A stretch of 64,000 nucleotides of DNA from CBDCUF01 sp965222525 (GCA_965222525.1 OZ244955.1:1488001-1552000); one strand, 5' to 3'; positions 1 to 9,340 are shown, counted from the stretch's first letter. Notes: generated by a model not told the origin, from the sequence alone. A program made the numbers and translations.

Positions 1-1481
1 TGGTCAAGGAGTGTCAGGAGCGCAACCAGCCCGTATTGCTCGGCACGACCAGTATTGAGAAGTCGGAATATATCTCGCAACTGCTTAAAAAGGAGAAGGT
101 TAAGCATAATGTACTGAATGCGCGGGTGCATGAGAAGGAGGCCTATATTATCGCACAGGCCGGACAGCCGGGTGCGGTAACGATTGCGACCAATATGGCG
201 GGTCGCGGTACCGATATCCAGCTTGGCGGTAATGCGGAAATGCTGCTGGCGGAGAAAAGTCGTGGGGTTGAGGATGAAAGTGAAATCAAAAAGATAGAGG
301 ATAAAGTTAATGCAGAAGTTGCGAAAGACCGTGAAGTGGTGAAGGAAGCGGGCGGCCTGTGTGTAATCGGTAGTGAGCGCCATGAAAGCCGGCGTATTGA
401 TAACCAGTTGCGTGGCCGCTCGGGACGGCAGGGTGATCCTGGCTACACCAAGTTTTTCCTGTCCACGCAGGATGATCTGATACGGATTTTCGGTGCGGAC
501 AAGCGCATGGACTGGATTCTGGGCAAGATGGGAGAGCCTGGTGTTCCGGTTGCGCATCCGATGATTACCAAGATGATGGAGCGTGCACAGAAAAAGGTTG
601 AGGAACGCAATTATGAAATCCGCAAGAGCCTGTTGAAATATGATGATGTGATGAATGACCAGCGCAAGGTTATTTTTGAGCAGCGCCTTGAGCTGATGGA
701 TGCGGAGGACGTGTCGGATACTTTGCGGGAAATGCGCGAGGAGCTTGTGGAAGAGCAGATAAGCCGCCATATCCCCGAGAAGGCTTATGCCGAGCAGTGG
801 GAAGTTGAATCGCTGGAGACCGAGTTGCTGCGTATATTCGGACTGTCACTGCCGGTTAGCGAATGGGCTAAGGAGGAGGGAATCGCCGAGAACGAGCTTG
901 CCGAACGGATTACTGCGGAGATAAACAAGCTGTTTGAAAGCAAGCAGGGGCAGCATGACGCACGGATTATGCGTGATATTGAAAAGCGTCTGCTTCTGTT
1001 TACACTGGATGAATTATGGAAAGACCATTTGCTGCAACTTGACCATCTGCGGCAGGGTATCGGGCTGCGGGCATATGGCCAGAAAGACCCGCTCAATGAA
1101 TATAAAAGGGAGGCGTTCGGCCTGTTCCAGCATATGCTGAACCATCTGCGTGAGGTGGTGGTGACAAGGCTGGCGCATATGGAAATGCAGTCTGATTCCG
1201 GCGGCATTGCGGTATTCGACAAGCGCTCCCGCCCGATGCGCGAAACCCGTAATGATCCCGCTCTTGCCGGTATGGCTCCGAATGAGGGCGGTGATAATGC
1301 AAGTGGTAGTGGTGCCGGAAGTCCCCCCCATGCATTGGCACAAGGTACTGTCGTAAAAAACCAGCCATCGGAAAACCTCGACCCGACCGACCCGTCAAGC
1401 TGGGGCAAGGTAGGCCGCAACAACCCGTGCCCATGCGGCTCCGGCAGGAAATACAAACACTGCCACGGAAAAATTAGCTAA
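1..1481 (+). CDS. secA: SecA preprotein translocase ATPase, C-terminal part (5' end outside window)
   Basis: SecA is the ATPase motor that pushes unfolded precursors through SecYEG at the inner membrane. The reading frame is open from the first base, so only about the last 490 residues are here. Visible in order are the second helicase domain with the NMAGRGTDIQLGGN and QLRGRSGRQGDPG motifs, the helical scaffold and wing, an acidic, glycine-rich low-complexity linker, and the C-terminal zinc-binding tail (CPCGSGRKYKHCHGK) that contacts SecB and lipids. All are standard for full-length SecA. The stop is followed at once by a long perfect hairpin. Identification is essentially certain. Confidence 0.98.
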   Translation, partial: VKECQERNQPVLLGTTSIEKSEYISQLLKKEKVKHNVLNARVHEKEAYIIAQAGQPGAVTIATNMAGRGTDIQLGGNAEMLLAEKSRGVEDESEIKKIEDKVNAEVAKDREVVKEAGGLCVIGSERHESRRIDNQLRGRSGRQGDPGYTKFFLSTQDDLIRIFGADKRMDWILGKMGEPGVPVAHPMITKMMERAQKKVEERNYEIRKSLLKYDDVMNDQRKVIFEQRLELMDAEDVSDTLREMREELVEEQISRHIPEKAYAEQWEVESLETELLRIFGLSLPVSEWAKEEGIAENELAERITAEINKLFESKQGQHDARIMRDIEKRLLLFTLDELWKDHLLQLDHLRQGIGLRAYGQKDPLNEYKREAFGLFQHMLNHLREVVVTRLAHMEMQSDSGGIAVFDKRSRPMRETRNDPALAGMAPNEGGDNASGSGAGSPPHALAQGTVVKNQPSENLDPTDPSSWGKVGRNNPCPCGSGRKYKHCHGKIS

Positions 1482-1527
1482 TACTGTCATCCTGGCAAAA
1501 GCTATACTTTTGCCAGGATGACAGTAT
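1481..1527. terminator. Long perfect hairpin after secA
   Basis: A 21-bp perfect inverted repeat (1481-1501 with 1507-1527, loop CTATA) directly follows the secA stop codon and lies between the convergent secA and purA genes. There is no clear T tract, so it may be a bidirectional terminator or a member of the TGTCATCC-type palindromic repeat family seen elsewhere in the window. Confidence 0.55.
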
Positions 1528-1544
1528 AGTGACCACATTCTTTA

Positions 1545-2831
1545 TCAAACAAAAACATCACCTAGCAAAATGGTATCCTCACGTTCGGGGCTGGTGGAGA
1601 TTACGGTTATTCTCGCCTCAATCAGCTCCTCGATACGTTTAATATATTTCACCGCATTCTCCGGCAGTTCGTCAAAATTGCGTATACCCTGCGTAACCGC
1701 CTGCCAGCCCGGATGTTCCTCATATACCGGCTCAAGCTCGGCCTGTATTTTCAGCGAGGAAGGCAGATAATCATAAGTCTTGCCGTTATGTTTATAACCT
1801 ACACACAGCTTCAGTATATCCATATTATCCAGTACATCCAGCTTGGTAAGCGCAATGCCGGTTATTCCTGCAATCTTTACCGCTTGCCTAACCATAATTG
1901 TATCAAACCAGCCGCATCGCCTTTGTCGCCCTGTTACCGTGCCGAACTCATGGCCACGCTCACCAAGCCCATAGCCGATATCATTATCCTGCTCGGTAGG
2001 GAAGGGGCCGCTGCCCACGCGTGTAGTATAGGCCTTGGTTATCCCCAGTATTTCCGCCTGTCTCACCCCTGCACCCGAGCCGACAAAAGCCGTACCCGCT
2101 ACCGTATTCGATGAAGTAACGAAAGGATATGTGCCATGGTCGGCATCCAGCATAACCCCCTGCGCTCCCTCGAATAATATACGTTTTCCCGCTGCTGCAA
2201 ACCTGTCCAGCTCACGCCATACCGGCTTGATAAAAGGCGTAATCCGTTCGGCAATCCTGAGCAATTCCTTTCCAAGCTGCTCACTGTCTATCTCCTCAAC
2301 ACCAAGCCCGCGCCGCAATGTATTGTGATACGCAGCCAGTGCCGCAAGCCGCTCATGCAATATATCCGGCTCTGCAAGGTCACACATACGGATTGCCCTG
2401 CGCGCCACTTTATCCTCATATGCAGGACCAATACCACGGCCTGTCGTGCCGATTTTATTGCTACCAAGATCCCGCTCCGAGGCCTTGTCAATCTGTTGAT
2501 GCAGAGGCAGGATAAGAGGTGTATTCTCGGCGATAATAAGGTTGTCGGGAGTAATAGTGACTCCCTGCGCTGTGATCTTGTCGATTTCCTCAAGCAGCGC
2601 ATATGGATCGACCACAACGCCGTTACCGATAACCGAGATTTTACCCTCACGTACAATCCCCGACGGCAGCAGGCTGAGCTTGTATACGGTGCCGTCTATA
2701 ACCAGCGTGTGCCCGGCATTATGCCCACCCTGAAAGCGTACAACCACATCCGCTTTCTCGGACAGCCAGTCGACAATCTTGCCCTTGCCCTCATCCCCCC
2801 ACTGGGAACCAATTACGATTACGTTTTTCAT
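1545..2831 (-). CDS. purA: Adenylosuccinate synthetase
   Basis: PurA joins IMP and aspartate using GTP, the first committed step from IMP to AMP. The protein is 428 residues, the usual family length. The N-terminal GDEGKGK loop carries catalytic Asp13, and His41 lies in GGHNAGHT. The conserved IGTTGRGIGPAYEDK and TTRVGSGPFPTE stretches are present. I placed the start at the ATG at 2831 because MKNVIVIGSQWGDEGKGK is the canonical N-terminus; an in-frame extension upstream has no family counterpart. It is convergent with secA. Confidence 0.97.
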   Translation of the reverse strand: MKNVIVIGSQWGDEGKGKIVDWLSEKADVVVRFQGGHNAGHTLVIDGTVYKLSLLPSGIVREGKISVIGNGVVVDPYALLEEIDKITAQGVTITPDNLIIAENTPLILPLHQQIDKASERDLGSNKIGTTGRGIGPAYEDKVARRAIRMCDLAEPDILHERLAALAAYHNTLRRGLGVEEIDSEQLGKELLRIAERITPFIKPVWRELDRFAAAGKRILFEGAQGVMLDADHGTYPFVTSSNTVAGTAFVGSGAGVRQAEILGITKAYTTRVGSGPFPTEQDNDIGYGLGERGHEFGTVTGRQRRCGWFDTIMVRQAVKIAGITGIALTKLDVLDNMDILKLCVGYKHNGKTYDYLPSSLKIQAELEPVYEEHPGWQAVTQGIRNFDELPENAVKYIKRIEELIEARITVISTSPEREDTILLGDVFV

Positions 2832-3017
2832 ATAATAACACTGTAAACAAAACTCCCGAATCCCCACTAATATCATATTATAAATGATAGTCTATCGTGA
2901 TTTTGCGTAAGTTTTTATGGTTTTATACAATATTATATGGATATTTATGGATAAAATTACCTGTTAAATCAATAGCTTAGAAAAATAATTGCAAAAAAGT
3001 GAAAAAAATTGCTTCAT

Positions 3018-3051
3018 TGTCATAATTCTGTCATATTTCTCTGGTATGGTA
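3018..3051 (+). promoter_or_regulatory. Pho-box-like promoter (member 1)
   Basis: Two direct 11-mers, TGTCATAATTC (3018-3028) and TGTCATATTTC (3029-3039), are followed by TCTGGTATGGTA with an extended -10 shape. This is the best match in the window to the PhoB-type layout (CTGTCATA, 4-bp spacer, CTGTCA). It lies about 55 bp upstream of the repeat-protein gene at 3102. Confidence 0.6.
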
Positions 3052-3101
3052 CGTTTAATGGTAATTTTGTCAGTGAAAATAAAAAGACACACGGAGGTTG
3101 A

Positions 3102-3839
3102 ATGATGGTTGATTTGAGAAGGGAAGAGGTTCGAAATGCGTTTGTTTGCGCTGATATTGAGAAATTAACTAGTATATCAAAACAGGTTACAGAAAGCGGT
3201 AAAGTAAAAGATATCGTCGAGAAGGCACTGAAGCCTTATGATTATAATGTTATCAATGCGCTCTTTTTTAGCGGAAATGCGGAAGCAATAGAAAGAGGCG
3301 CTGCCATTGCCAAGGAGGTTGGTGTTAATATGAAGAAGGCACTGGAGAATGATGATTATTATGCAATTGGGATGCTTTTTAGAAGCGGGAATGCGGAAGC
3401 AATAGAAAGAGGCGTTGCCATTGCCAAGGAGGCTGGTGTTGATATGAAGAAGGCACTGGAGAATAATGGTTATCAAGCAGTCCGATGGCTCTTTGGGAGC
3501 GGGAATGCGGAAGCAATAGAAAAAGGCATTGCCATTGCCAAGGAGGCCGGTGTTGATATGCAGGAGGGGATGGAGGCTCATCGTTGTGATGTACTGCGGG
3601 AGCTCTTTGAAAGCGAAAATGCGAAAGAAGTTCTCGATAATAACGGCAAGGAGATTTACTCAACACTTGGTAAAGCGGGCAGGAAATATCTGCTGGACAA
3701 TGCAAAATATGAAATTCCTCCGAAGATTCTGTCAAAAATGGTAAAGAACTGGGAAAAAGACTTGGCAGACAGACCTGTCATTGGCAAGCATACAAGAAGA
3801 ATAGAGAGGCAAGACCTGCAGAAGAAGACAGCCCGTTAG
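3102..3839 (+). CDS. Helical tandem-repeat protein, function unknown
   Basis: A 245-residue protein with no signal peptide or membrane segment. Its core is at least three near-identical repeats of about 37 residues, each with the pattern SGNAEAIERGxAIAKEAGVD followed by a KALEN-type linker (roughly residues 55-165), with a more divergent unit on each side. The repeats look like helical hairpins of ankyrin- or Sel1-like scaffolds, but I cannot assign a named family. The C-terminus is basic. A good ribosome site (GGAGG) precedes the ATG pair at 3102/3105, and a Pho-box-like promoter lies upstream. A secreted, host-interacting protein is plausible but only inferred from the promoter group and repeat architecture. 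Confidence 0.8.
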   Translation: MMVDLRREEVRNAFVCADIEKLTSISKQVTESGKVKDIVEKALKPYDYNVINALFFSGNAEAIERGAAIAKEVGVNMKKALENDDYYAIGMLFRSGNAEAIERGVAIAKEAGVDMKKALENNGYQAVRWLFGSGNAEAIEKGIAIAKEAGVDMQEGMEAHRCDVLRELFESENAKEVLDNNGKEIYSTLGKAGRKYLLDNAKYEIPPKILSKMVKNWEKDLADRPVIGKHTRRIERQDLQKKTAR

Positions 3840-3866
3840 CCTGCGTAATCAGACTGTTCGGTGGGG

Positions 3867-4112
3867 TTATTCTACCGGTTCGGTTTTCAGGGAGCCATTG
3901 TCGGACTTGATAATTTTATCGACCTTGAGCCTGGCTTCCTGCAGTTTCTTTTCCGCATGTTTCTTAAGCGCAGTACCACGGCTGTAATCCGCTATTGAAC
4001 TATCAAGGTTCTGCCCGCCCTGCTCCAGACGACGTACAATCCCCTCCAACTCCGACAAAGCCTGCTCAAACGACATCTTCGCCACATCCGCATTCTCATT
4101 TTTTTTTACCAT
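3867..4112 (-). CDS. xseB: Exodeoxyribonuclease VII small subunit
   Basis: XseB is the small helical subunit that assembles on XseA to form exonuclease VII, which degrades single-stranded DNA. The 81-residue protein has the family signature SFEQALSELEGIVRRLEQG near residue 14 and the conserved second helix with A-x-L-x-K-x-AEKKLQEA. Length is typical. xseA is not in the window. It is convergent with the repeat-protein gene, 27 bp apart. Confidence 0.9.
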   Translation of the reverse strand: MVKKNENADVAKMSFEQALSELEGIVRRLEQGGQNLDSSIADYSRGTALKKHAEKKLQEARLKVDKIIKSDNGSLKTEPVE

Positions 4113-4249
4113 AGGCAGAGAATGTAGAAAACCAGCGGTTTTGTCAATGGATTGTTGTGGGAGACGAATTATCCAACAAAAGCAGATAATTATAAAGTAT
4201 CTCTGTACTAAATTTGCTTATAGCAATGCTCTACAGGACGATATTGGGC

Positions 4250-4771
4250 CTAATAAGGTGAAGGGCCTTGCTGCTGTTCGCGTTCCTTGCCCTGGGATGG
4301 GGTAGTGCGGGCTACCATTTCTCCTAGCAGATACAGCCCCGCCACGCCGGCATATAATGTACCGTTTTTTTCCAGGTTAACGCCGGCTTGCGCAGCCTCA
4401 TGCCTGTCGCCCTTGTCAAGCTCGGTTTTCTTTGCCAATACCTCGTCTGATTTTGTAAGCTGGTAAGAATGTTCCTTACGATCCCGCAAAGTGCGGTCAA
4501 GTTGTTCTTCCTTCGGGTCGTAGGGCTTGTAATCCAGGTCAGGCTCATAACCGTTAGATAATGCACCTGTTTCCTTTCTCAATTCATCAATATCATTATG
4601 AACCTTGGCTTTCAGATTTGCATCCTTCATCTGCTCAGGGGACAGACCGCCAAACATCATCAGCCCCACAGGTGTCTTGGAGTACATCCTTATATCATCC
4701 TCAAGCGCAAGGCTGGGTTTTTCAGTCAAAACTTGATTATTTATATCTGTATTTTTTTTATCTTCGTCCAT
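4250..4771 (-). CDS. Hypothetical protein with one possible C-terminal membrane segment
   Basis: A 173-residue, highly charged protein that I do not recognise. Most of it is hydrophilic (many Lys, Asp and Glu). A short hydrophobic stretch near residues 138-155 (GTLYAGVAGLYLLGEMVA) could be a membrane segment or a buried helix. The C-terminus is Gln/Pro-rich. No Pho-box-like motif is visible upstream, unlike the other lineage-specific genes here. It is flanked by a repeat-rich spacer. Confidence 0.6.
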   Translation of the reverse strand: MDEDKKNTDINNQVLTEKPSLALEDDIRMYSKTPVGLMMFGGLSPEQMKDANLKAKVHNDIDELRKETGALSNGYEPDLDYKPYDPKEEQLDRTLRDRKEHSYQLTKSDEVLAKKTELDKGDRHEAAQAGVNLEKNGTLYAGVAGLYLLGEMVARTTPSQGKEREQQQGPSPY

Positions 4772-4799
4772 TTTTCCTCACTTTTGCGGGAGTATAGTG

Positions 4800-5597
4800 A
4801 TTTAACCTGAGACATCATACCTACCGCTCCCCCCTTGAGGGGGAGCGGATGAGACAAGGGCGTAGCCCGCAGTCGAATCGTGGGGGGTAAGGAAGAGAAT
4901 AAGAATACAGGAAGTCAGGAATACAAGAAATTTCCTGCATTCCTGTTTTCCTATATTCCTAAACTCTTTCCATCCCCCCACCAATCGCCTACGCCCCTAC
5001 GGGGCTTGGCTCTTGTACTCCCCCACAAGGGGGGAGTGATAGCACGTTAATATCTCAGGTTAAACCACCAATACCGCATAATTTTACTAAAGTACATTAT
5101 ATCATAATAGCGATATGGTTGTAAATGGGGGAAATATGACGTTTGTGTAATATAGAATCTGGAATATGGAATCGAGAATCTGGAAGTGCCCCTCCCGCTT
5201 GCGGGAGGGGAGAAAATCTGAGGAAACTTGTTTCCCAGATTTTCGGGGAGGGAATGATGAGGTAGTGGCTATTAGCTGTTGGTATTCCCCCACTAGAGAT
5301 TTGACACTGTCATCCCGAACTTGTTTCGGGATCCATTTCTCAGAACATTAATGATTAGCAAGTTGTGACTATAACTTGTCAAAATACAGAATCTGGTTAT
5401 TTATCATCAAGATTTCGTCATAGGAAACATGGATGCTGAAACAAGTTCAGCATGACAAACAGAATTGAATCTCACACTTCCCCCACCAGAAATCTTGCGA
5501 AATCAATCCTTCTACGCTAAAGCTACGGAGGACAGGAGGGGGAAGCGGTAACAAGCATTTCAGTAAAAACACTATAAAAGGAACGGGTGGTGTTTTG
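4800..5597. repeat. Gene-free spacer packed with palindromic repeats
   Basis: About 800 bp without a convincing gene. It holds three repeat types that recur elsewhere: a CCCCTTGAGGGGG-type palindrome (about 4828-5040, also near 20740-20810), a CCCGCTTGCGGGAGGGG-type palindrome (about 5190-5290, also near 25020-25220 and 25660-25850), and the TGTCATCCCGAACTTG/TTTCGGGATCC palindrome at about 5309-5340. Short reading frames across these are repeat-derived. Confidence 0.7.
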
Positions 5598-5825
5598 TCA
5601 TTTGTTTTCAAGCAACCAATCAGAGCTCGTTTCAAGGACTGCTGCAATTGCACGTAATTCATAGTCCTTTACCCACCTTTTGCCATTTTCTATTTCAGAA
5701 ACATTGGTACGGCTAATATTCACACCATGTTCTTCTTCAAGAGCAACAGAGACTTCAATCTGTTTTAGTCCAAGTTCCAGCCTTCTTTTACGTACCCTGT
5801 CCCCACTGATATTCAGCTTACTCAT
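5598..5825 (-). CDS. Small XRE-family transcriptional regulator
   Basis: A 75-residue, single-domain helix-turn-helix protein. The pattern RVRKRRLELGLKQIEVS, then a second helix ending in ISRTNVSEIENGKR, is the Cro/C1 fold in which the second segment is the recognition helix. The start at 5825 is chosen because AGGAGA lies just upstream; a longer frame begins at 5846. It is divergent from the XRE gene at 5942, so the shared 116-bp region may hold an operator for either. Target unknown. Confidence 0.8.
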   Translation of the reverse strand: MSKLNISGDRVRKRRLELGLKQIEVSVALEEEHGVNISRTNVSEIENGKRWVKDYELRAIAAVLETSSDWLLENK

Positions 5826-5941
5826 GCTATCTCCTAAAGGTTGCATTTTGGAAAGATAGCACTTATAAGTGACAGTGGAGTCACGCTCCGTGACTTTTTA
5901 GACTTTTATCTAATCTTTACAAATCAAGGTAGCTTATAGTG

Positions 5942-6376
5942 ATGAAACAAGAAAAGACACATTCCAAAACCCCGCATCCCGTTGATAAATATGTCGGGAG
6001 GCGGCTACGGCAGAGGAGGTCAATCTGCGGTCTGAGCCAGAAAGTAGTGAGTGAGAAAATTGGTGTAACCTTCCAGCAGCTACAGAAATATGAACGTGGG
6101 AAAAACCGGATAGGAAGCTCAAGGTTATATGATTTCTCCGTGATTCTTGGTGTTCCGGTCAGTTATTTCTTTGAAGGGGTAGAAAGCTGGATGCACAGAC
6201 ATAACCTGGCCAGCCCCACAGAGGCTATAGAACAATCCGATGATACAGGTTATCTGGTCGACAGAATCGATGAAAAGGAAACCATGCAACTGGTCAGAAA
6301 CTACCATAACATCAAAAACGAGGCAGCCAGAAGAAGAATCTTCTCCCTAATTAGAGATATTGCAGTAACGAAATAA
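5942..6376 (+). CDS. XRE-family transcriptional regulator
   Basis: A 144-residue protein with an N-terminal helix-turn-helix at about residues 16-70 (RRLRQRRSICGLSQKVVSEKIG, then FQQLQKYERGKNRIG), followed by a C-terminal helical region of about 70 residues likely used for dimerisation. This architecture is common in alphaproteobacteria, often as stress or mobile-element regulators. The ATG at 5942 follows a GTG at 5939. It is divergent from the smaller XRE gene and convergent with rplI. Confidence 0.85.
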   Translation: MKQEKTHSKTPHPVDKYVGRRLRQRRSICGLSQKVVSEKIGVTFQQLQKYERGKNRIGSSRLYDFSVILGVPVSYFFEGVESWMHRHNLASPTEAIEQSDDTGYLVDRIDEKETMQLVRNYHNIKNEAARRRIFSLIRDIAVTK

Positions 6377-6389
6377 GGCGGGGGAGGTT

Positions 6390-7133
6390 TTATGACTTTT
6401 TGCTTTCTGCTTTGGATTTCTCTACCTTATCGTCTTTGGCAGTGGATTCTGCGACGGGCTCTTCTGCGGGATGGGGTTCCTTGCTATCCTTGTTTTCTTC
6501 GCCTTCTGCGGCTTCCGCTGCTTCGGTGCCTGCCTCCGCCGTTTCAGCACTTGCAACCACTTCCTGACTTTCCCCCTCACCAGACTCGCCCTTCTCCTCC
6601 GCCGCATCCTTCTCCGTCTCCGCACCAGGTCCTTCCATTACACGATAGCCCTTGGCGAATTTCGCTGCTGCATCCTTGGCTTCGCTCCCGCTGCGGGCGA
6701 TATTCACATGCACAACCGCCACTGCTTCCGCATGCAAATCAATCTCGACATCATGCACCCCGATATATTTTATCGGCGCATGCAACACAACCTGCGAACG
6801 AATAACTTCCTCCTTGGTATCCTCGGAGAGCTGCCTTGCGATATCACCTGCACTGACCGAGCCATACAAACGCCCATCCTCACCAGCCTGTTGTATCAGT
6901 GATACAACCGTACCCCCGATTTTCCCAAGAACCTTCTGTGCCTCCGCCAGCTTTTCCTTATTAGCCTTTTCGATTTCGGCTTTTTTCGACTCGAAATATG
7001 CGATATTATCTTTCGTCGCACGCAGCGCTTTTTTCCCTGGAATCAGGAAGTTACGGCCATAACCGCCCTTGACGGTGACCATATCCCCGACATTACCCAG
7101 TTTTTTAATCTGTTCCAGAAGAATAACCTGCAT
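6390..7133 (-). CDS. rplI: 50S ribosomal protein L9 with long acidic tail
   Basis: Residues 1-150 are ordinary L9, which binds domain V of 23S rRNA: the N-terminal MQVILLEQIKKLGNVGDMVTVKGGYGRNFLIP, a central connecting helix, and the C-terminal domain with IGVHDVEIDLHAEAVA. L9 is normally about 150-190 residues, but this one is 247. The extra roughly 95 residues are Ala/Glu-rich, then Lys-rich, and low in complexity. It is the last gene of the rpsF-rpsR-rplI operon, 4 bp after rpsR. Confidence 0.96.
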   Translation of the reverse strand: MQVILLEQIKKLGNVGDMVTVKGGYGRNFLIPGKKALRATKDNIAYFESKKAEIEKANKEKLAEAQKVLGKIGGTVVSLIQQAGEDGRLYGSVSAGDIARQLSEDTKEEVIRSQVVLHAPIKYIGVHDVEIDLHAEAVAVVHVNIARSGSEAKDAAAKFAKGYRVMEGPGAETEKDAAEEKGESGEGESQEVVASAETAEAGTEAAEAAEGEENKDSKEPHPAEEPVAESTAKDDKVEKSKAESKKS

Positions 7134-7137
7134 ATGA

Positions 7138-7380
7138 CTAATTATTTATATATGGCATGAGTGCGAGTATCCGCGCCCGTTTGATAGCCTTTGCGAGCTG
7201 ACGCTGCTTTTTGGCGCTTATCATACTTATCCTTGTCGGCATAATCTTTCCGCGCTCGGATGTATAGCGGTTGAGCAGGTCGATATCCTTGTAGTCTATC
7301 TCTGGCGCGCCTTTGGCCGACAGCGGACATTTCTGCGGACGGTTGACAAATACGTTATTTTTCAAACTCGGATGTGTCAT
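7138..7380 (-). CDS. rpsR: 30S ribosomal protein S18
   Basis: S18 binds S6 on the small-subunit platform. The 80-residue protein has the C-terminal signature IDYKDIDLLNRYTSERGKIMPTRI...KKQRQLAKAIKRARILALMPY. It sits between rpsF and rplI with short gaps, the standard order, and is presumably co-transcribed with them. Confidence 0.96.
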   Translation of the reverse strand: MTHPSLKNNVFVNRPQKCPLSAKGAPEIDYKDIDLLNRYTSERGKIMPTRISMISAKKQRQLAKAIKRARILALMPYINN

Positions 7381-7389
7381 GATTTTTCC

Positions 7390-7722
7390 TTATGCGGCCT
7401 CTTTTTTCTTCATCATCGGAGTGGATTTGTCTGGCAGCGCATCCACCTTGACAGTCAGGCTGCGCACCACATCTTCATGCAGCCGATAGCGGCGCTCCAG
7501 CTCGGTTACAAAATCACCAGGAATCTCGATTCCGAGCCATATATAATGTCCCTTGCCGACCTTGTTGATTTTATATGCAAGCGAGCGCAACCCCCAATAT
7601 TCCTGCTTTACGACCTTACCGCCAGCCTTTTTGATAATATCGGCAAATTCCTTGGCCAGTTTTTCGGCATCCTGAGCGGATATATCCTGACGTGCGATGA
7701 ATGTTGTTTCGTATAACGGCAT
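7390..7722 (-). CDS. rpsF: 30S ribosomal protein S6
   Basis: S6 pairs with S18 on the 30S platform. The 110-residue protein has the conserved N-terminus MPLYETTFIARQDIS and the core WGLRSLAYKINK and GHYIWL. The tail is short and Lys-rich. It is the first gene of the rpsF-rpsR-rplI operon. Confidence 0.96.
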   Translation of the reverse strand: MPLYETTFIARQDISAQDAEKLAKEFADIIKKAGGKVVKQEYWGLRSLAYKINKVGKGHYIWLGIEIPGDFVTELERRYRLHEDVVRSLTVKVDALPDKSTPMMKKKEAA

Positions 7723-7787
7723 TAATTATCCTTGATTATCCTTATGAATTTTTCCTGTTCCCTGTGGATTTTCTCAGGTGGTTTTTT

Positions 7788-7855
7788 AAAATTCGCTATC
7801 ATGTGGTAAGAATAGTTATTTGCATCCCATGATAGCGGAACTTGAAGTAACCCTC
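7788..7855. repeat. Short palindromic repeat upstream of rpsF
   Basis: AATTCGCTATCATGTGG and a complementary CCATGATAGCGGA arm bracket a small loop containing TAGTTATTTGCA. A longer relative with arms TTCGCTAGCATGTGG and CCATGCTAGTAGAA occurs at about 27977-28100, before prmC. Both carry a GTTATTTGCA element in the loop, so they appear to be one family. Confidence 0.5.
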
Positions 7856-8506
7856 CAGGAACCCCCAAGGGAGGCGCATACTACACAGTTTTTCACCGAA
7901 TGCAAGAGGGTTTTTGATGGGTGGCTGGTGGGGTGGTTAGAGTACACTCAGAATATCAAATTAAGTTTCATCATTTACAACTTTAAAGTGTTTTCGCTTA
8001 CAAAAGGTTTTTTTATATCACACTGAAAACTCTTATTTCCATCTTTTGAGTGGTCTAGAAGATAGTATGGTTGATCGGGAAACTGAAAGCTTTCTATTGA
8101 ATCTGTGTCGATTAAAGCAACTTTCTTGTCATAGTCCACCCTAAATAGTTTATTATCTATAGTATCTAACAACGTTTTATTAGCTTCTTCTGCCCTCTCA
8201 CCAATGTGTACTGGCAACTTTCTAAGCGCCTCAATTGCTTCTTCTAGAGATTCTTCATCAACCTTTATGCCCTGTTCTTTCAGGCTACTAGTTTTCTTTG
8301 CAATCTGCGAAGTAAAGCCCTTAATGGTATTAGAGTATTCTTCACATGCTGCTAATGTATTAAGTGTATGCATACACTTAACCTCTTCTGGGCTTTGGTT
8401 CCAGAATGGTAATTTATCTAACAGCAAAACAACGTCATTGTGAGACACAACTTTATTTTTCTCTATGAAATATCTGTTTATTAATTCCACATTGCCTTTA
8501 TCTAGC

Positions 8507-9340
8507 CACTGTTAACAAATTTTCCATTTGTATATAATTTTGATTGCAGCCAAGGCTATGAATCCGAGGAATGCAGAGTCATTTTTATCGCTTCTTGTGT
8601 CAATCCTCTTGTTTTCTTTCAACTTTCCGAAGTACATTTCTATGCGCTTACGCAACCGGTACAAGGTTTTATCATAGGCAACACTTGCTTTTCGGTTCTT
8701 ACGCCCGGGAATAACAGGGATATTGTTTTGCGACCGCAGAAAATCCCGATGCGAATCGGAATCATACCCCATATCTTCCACAACATAGCACCCATATACA
8801 TCACTCAGCAAGTCATCGGCGACGGATATATCTGCAACATTACCTCCTGTGAGCATGCCCTCAACGACATGTCCATCGGCTGTGATCGCTAGGTGTAACT
8901 TGCATGTCACACCTCCGCGGCTTATTCCCCTGCTATACTGCCCCCTTTTGAGACACCGCCATGACGGTGAAAGGCGATAGTAGTGGAATCAGCCATCACC
9001 ACATGCATGGTTAACCTCTTGTTTTGTTGCAATAAAATGAGGATCTTCCACCAGACTCCACGGTCGGATGCGCGTTTGAAGCGTGTATAAATGGTGTGCC
9101 ATGGCCCATAGCATTTGGGCAAATCGCGCCATGGATTTCCAGTGCGTAGAATGTAGAGCATGGCATTGAAAACCTGATAGTCGCTGATTTTTGCGGGACG
9201 CCCGGCCGCAGAATAATGACTATCTATCAATGGTTTAACTTCCTTCCTGAATACTTCCGGCGATACCGGATATAAACGCTTGTCCATAAAATTCTCCTGA
9301 AAAGTCAGAGAATAACACATATAATTTAATTTGTTAACAC
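8507..9340 (-). mobile_element. IS5-family insertion sequence (834 bp)
   Basis: The element lies between direct repeats TATCTAGC at 8499-8506 and 9341-9348, and both ends carry the inverted sequence GTTAACAAATT. The minimal target duplication could be just CTAG, which suits IS5-type target choice. The two-frame transposase layout is that of the IS427 branch. It sits inside a lineage-specific gene. Confidence 0.85.
8512..9287 (-). CDS. IS5-family transposase made by programmed -1 frameshift
   Basis: Frame 1 runs 9287 to 8922 (about 121 residues) and starts MDKRLYPVSPEVF after an AGGAGA ribosome site. Frame 2 ends at 8512. A slippery heptamer A_AAA_GGG at 8943-8949 lets ribosomes slip back one base, giving the conserved continuation KGGQYSRGISRGGVTCKLH that neither frame has alone. 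The DDE triad is visible: Asp in VMADSTTIAF, Asp in VEDMGYDSD, and Glu in RKRIEMYFGKLKENKRI. The stop codon lies within the terminal repeat. Both frames are undamaged, so the element may be active. Confidence 0.9.

Noticed and set aside
785..1456. 223-residue minus-strand frame opposite secA
   Set aside because: Overlaps the conserved end of secA; no ribosome site or motif.
7820..8026. 68-residue plus-strand frame before the interrupted gene
   Set aside because: No ribosome site, crosses a palindromic repeat and the 3' end of the opposite gene.
8508..9339. 3-bp target duplication (ACT) for the IS5 element
   Set aside because: Removing the element with that duplication leaves an in-frame stop, while the 8-bp repeat (or its CTAG core) restores a full reading frame.
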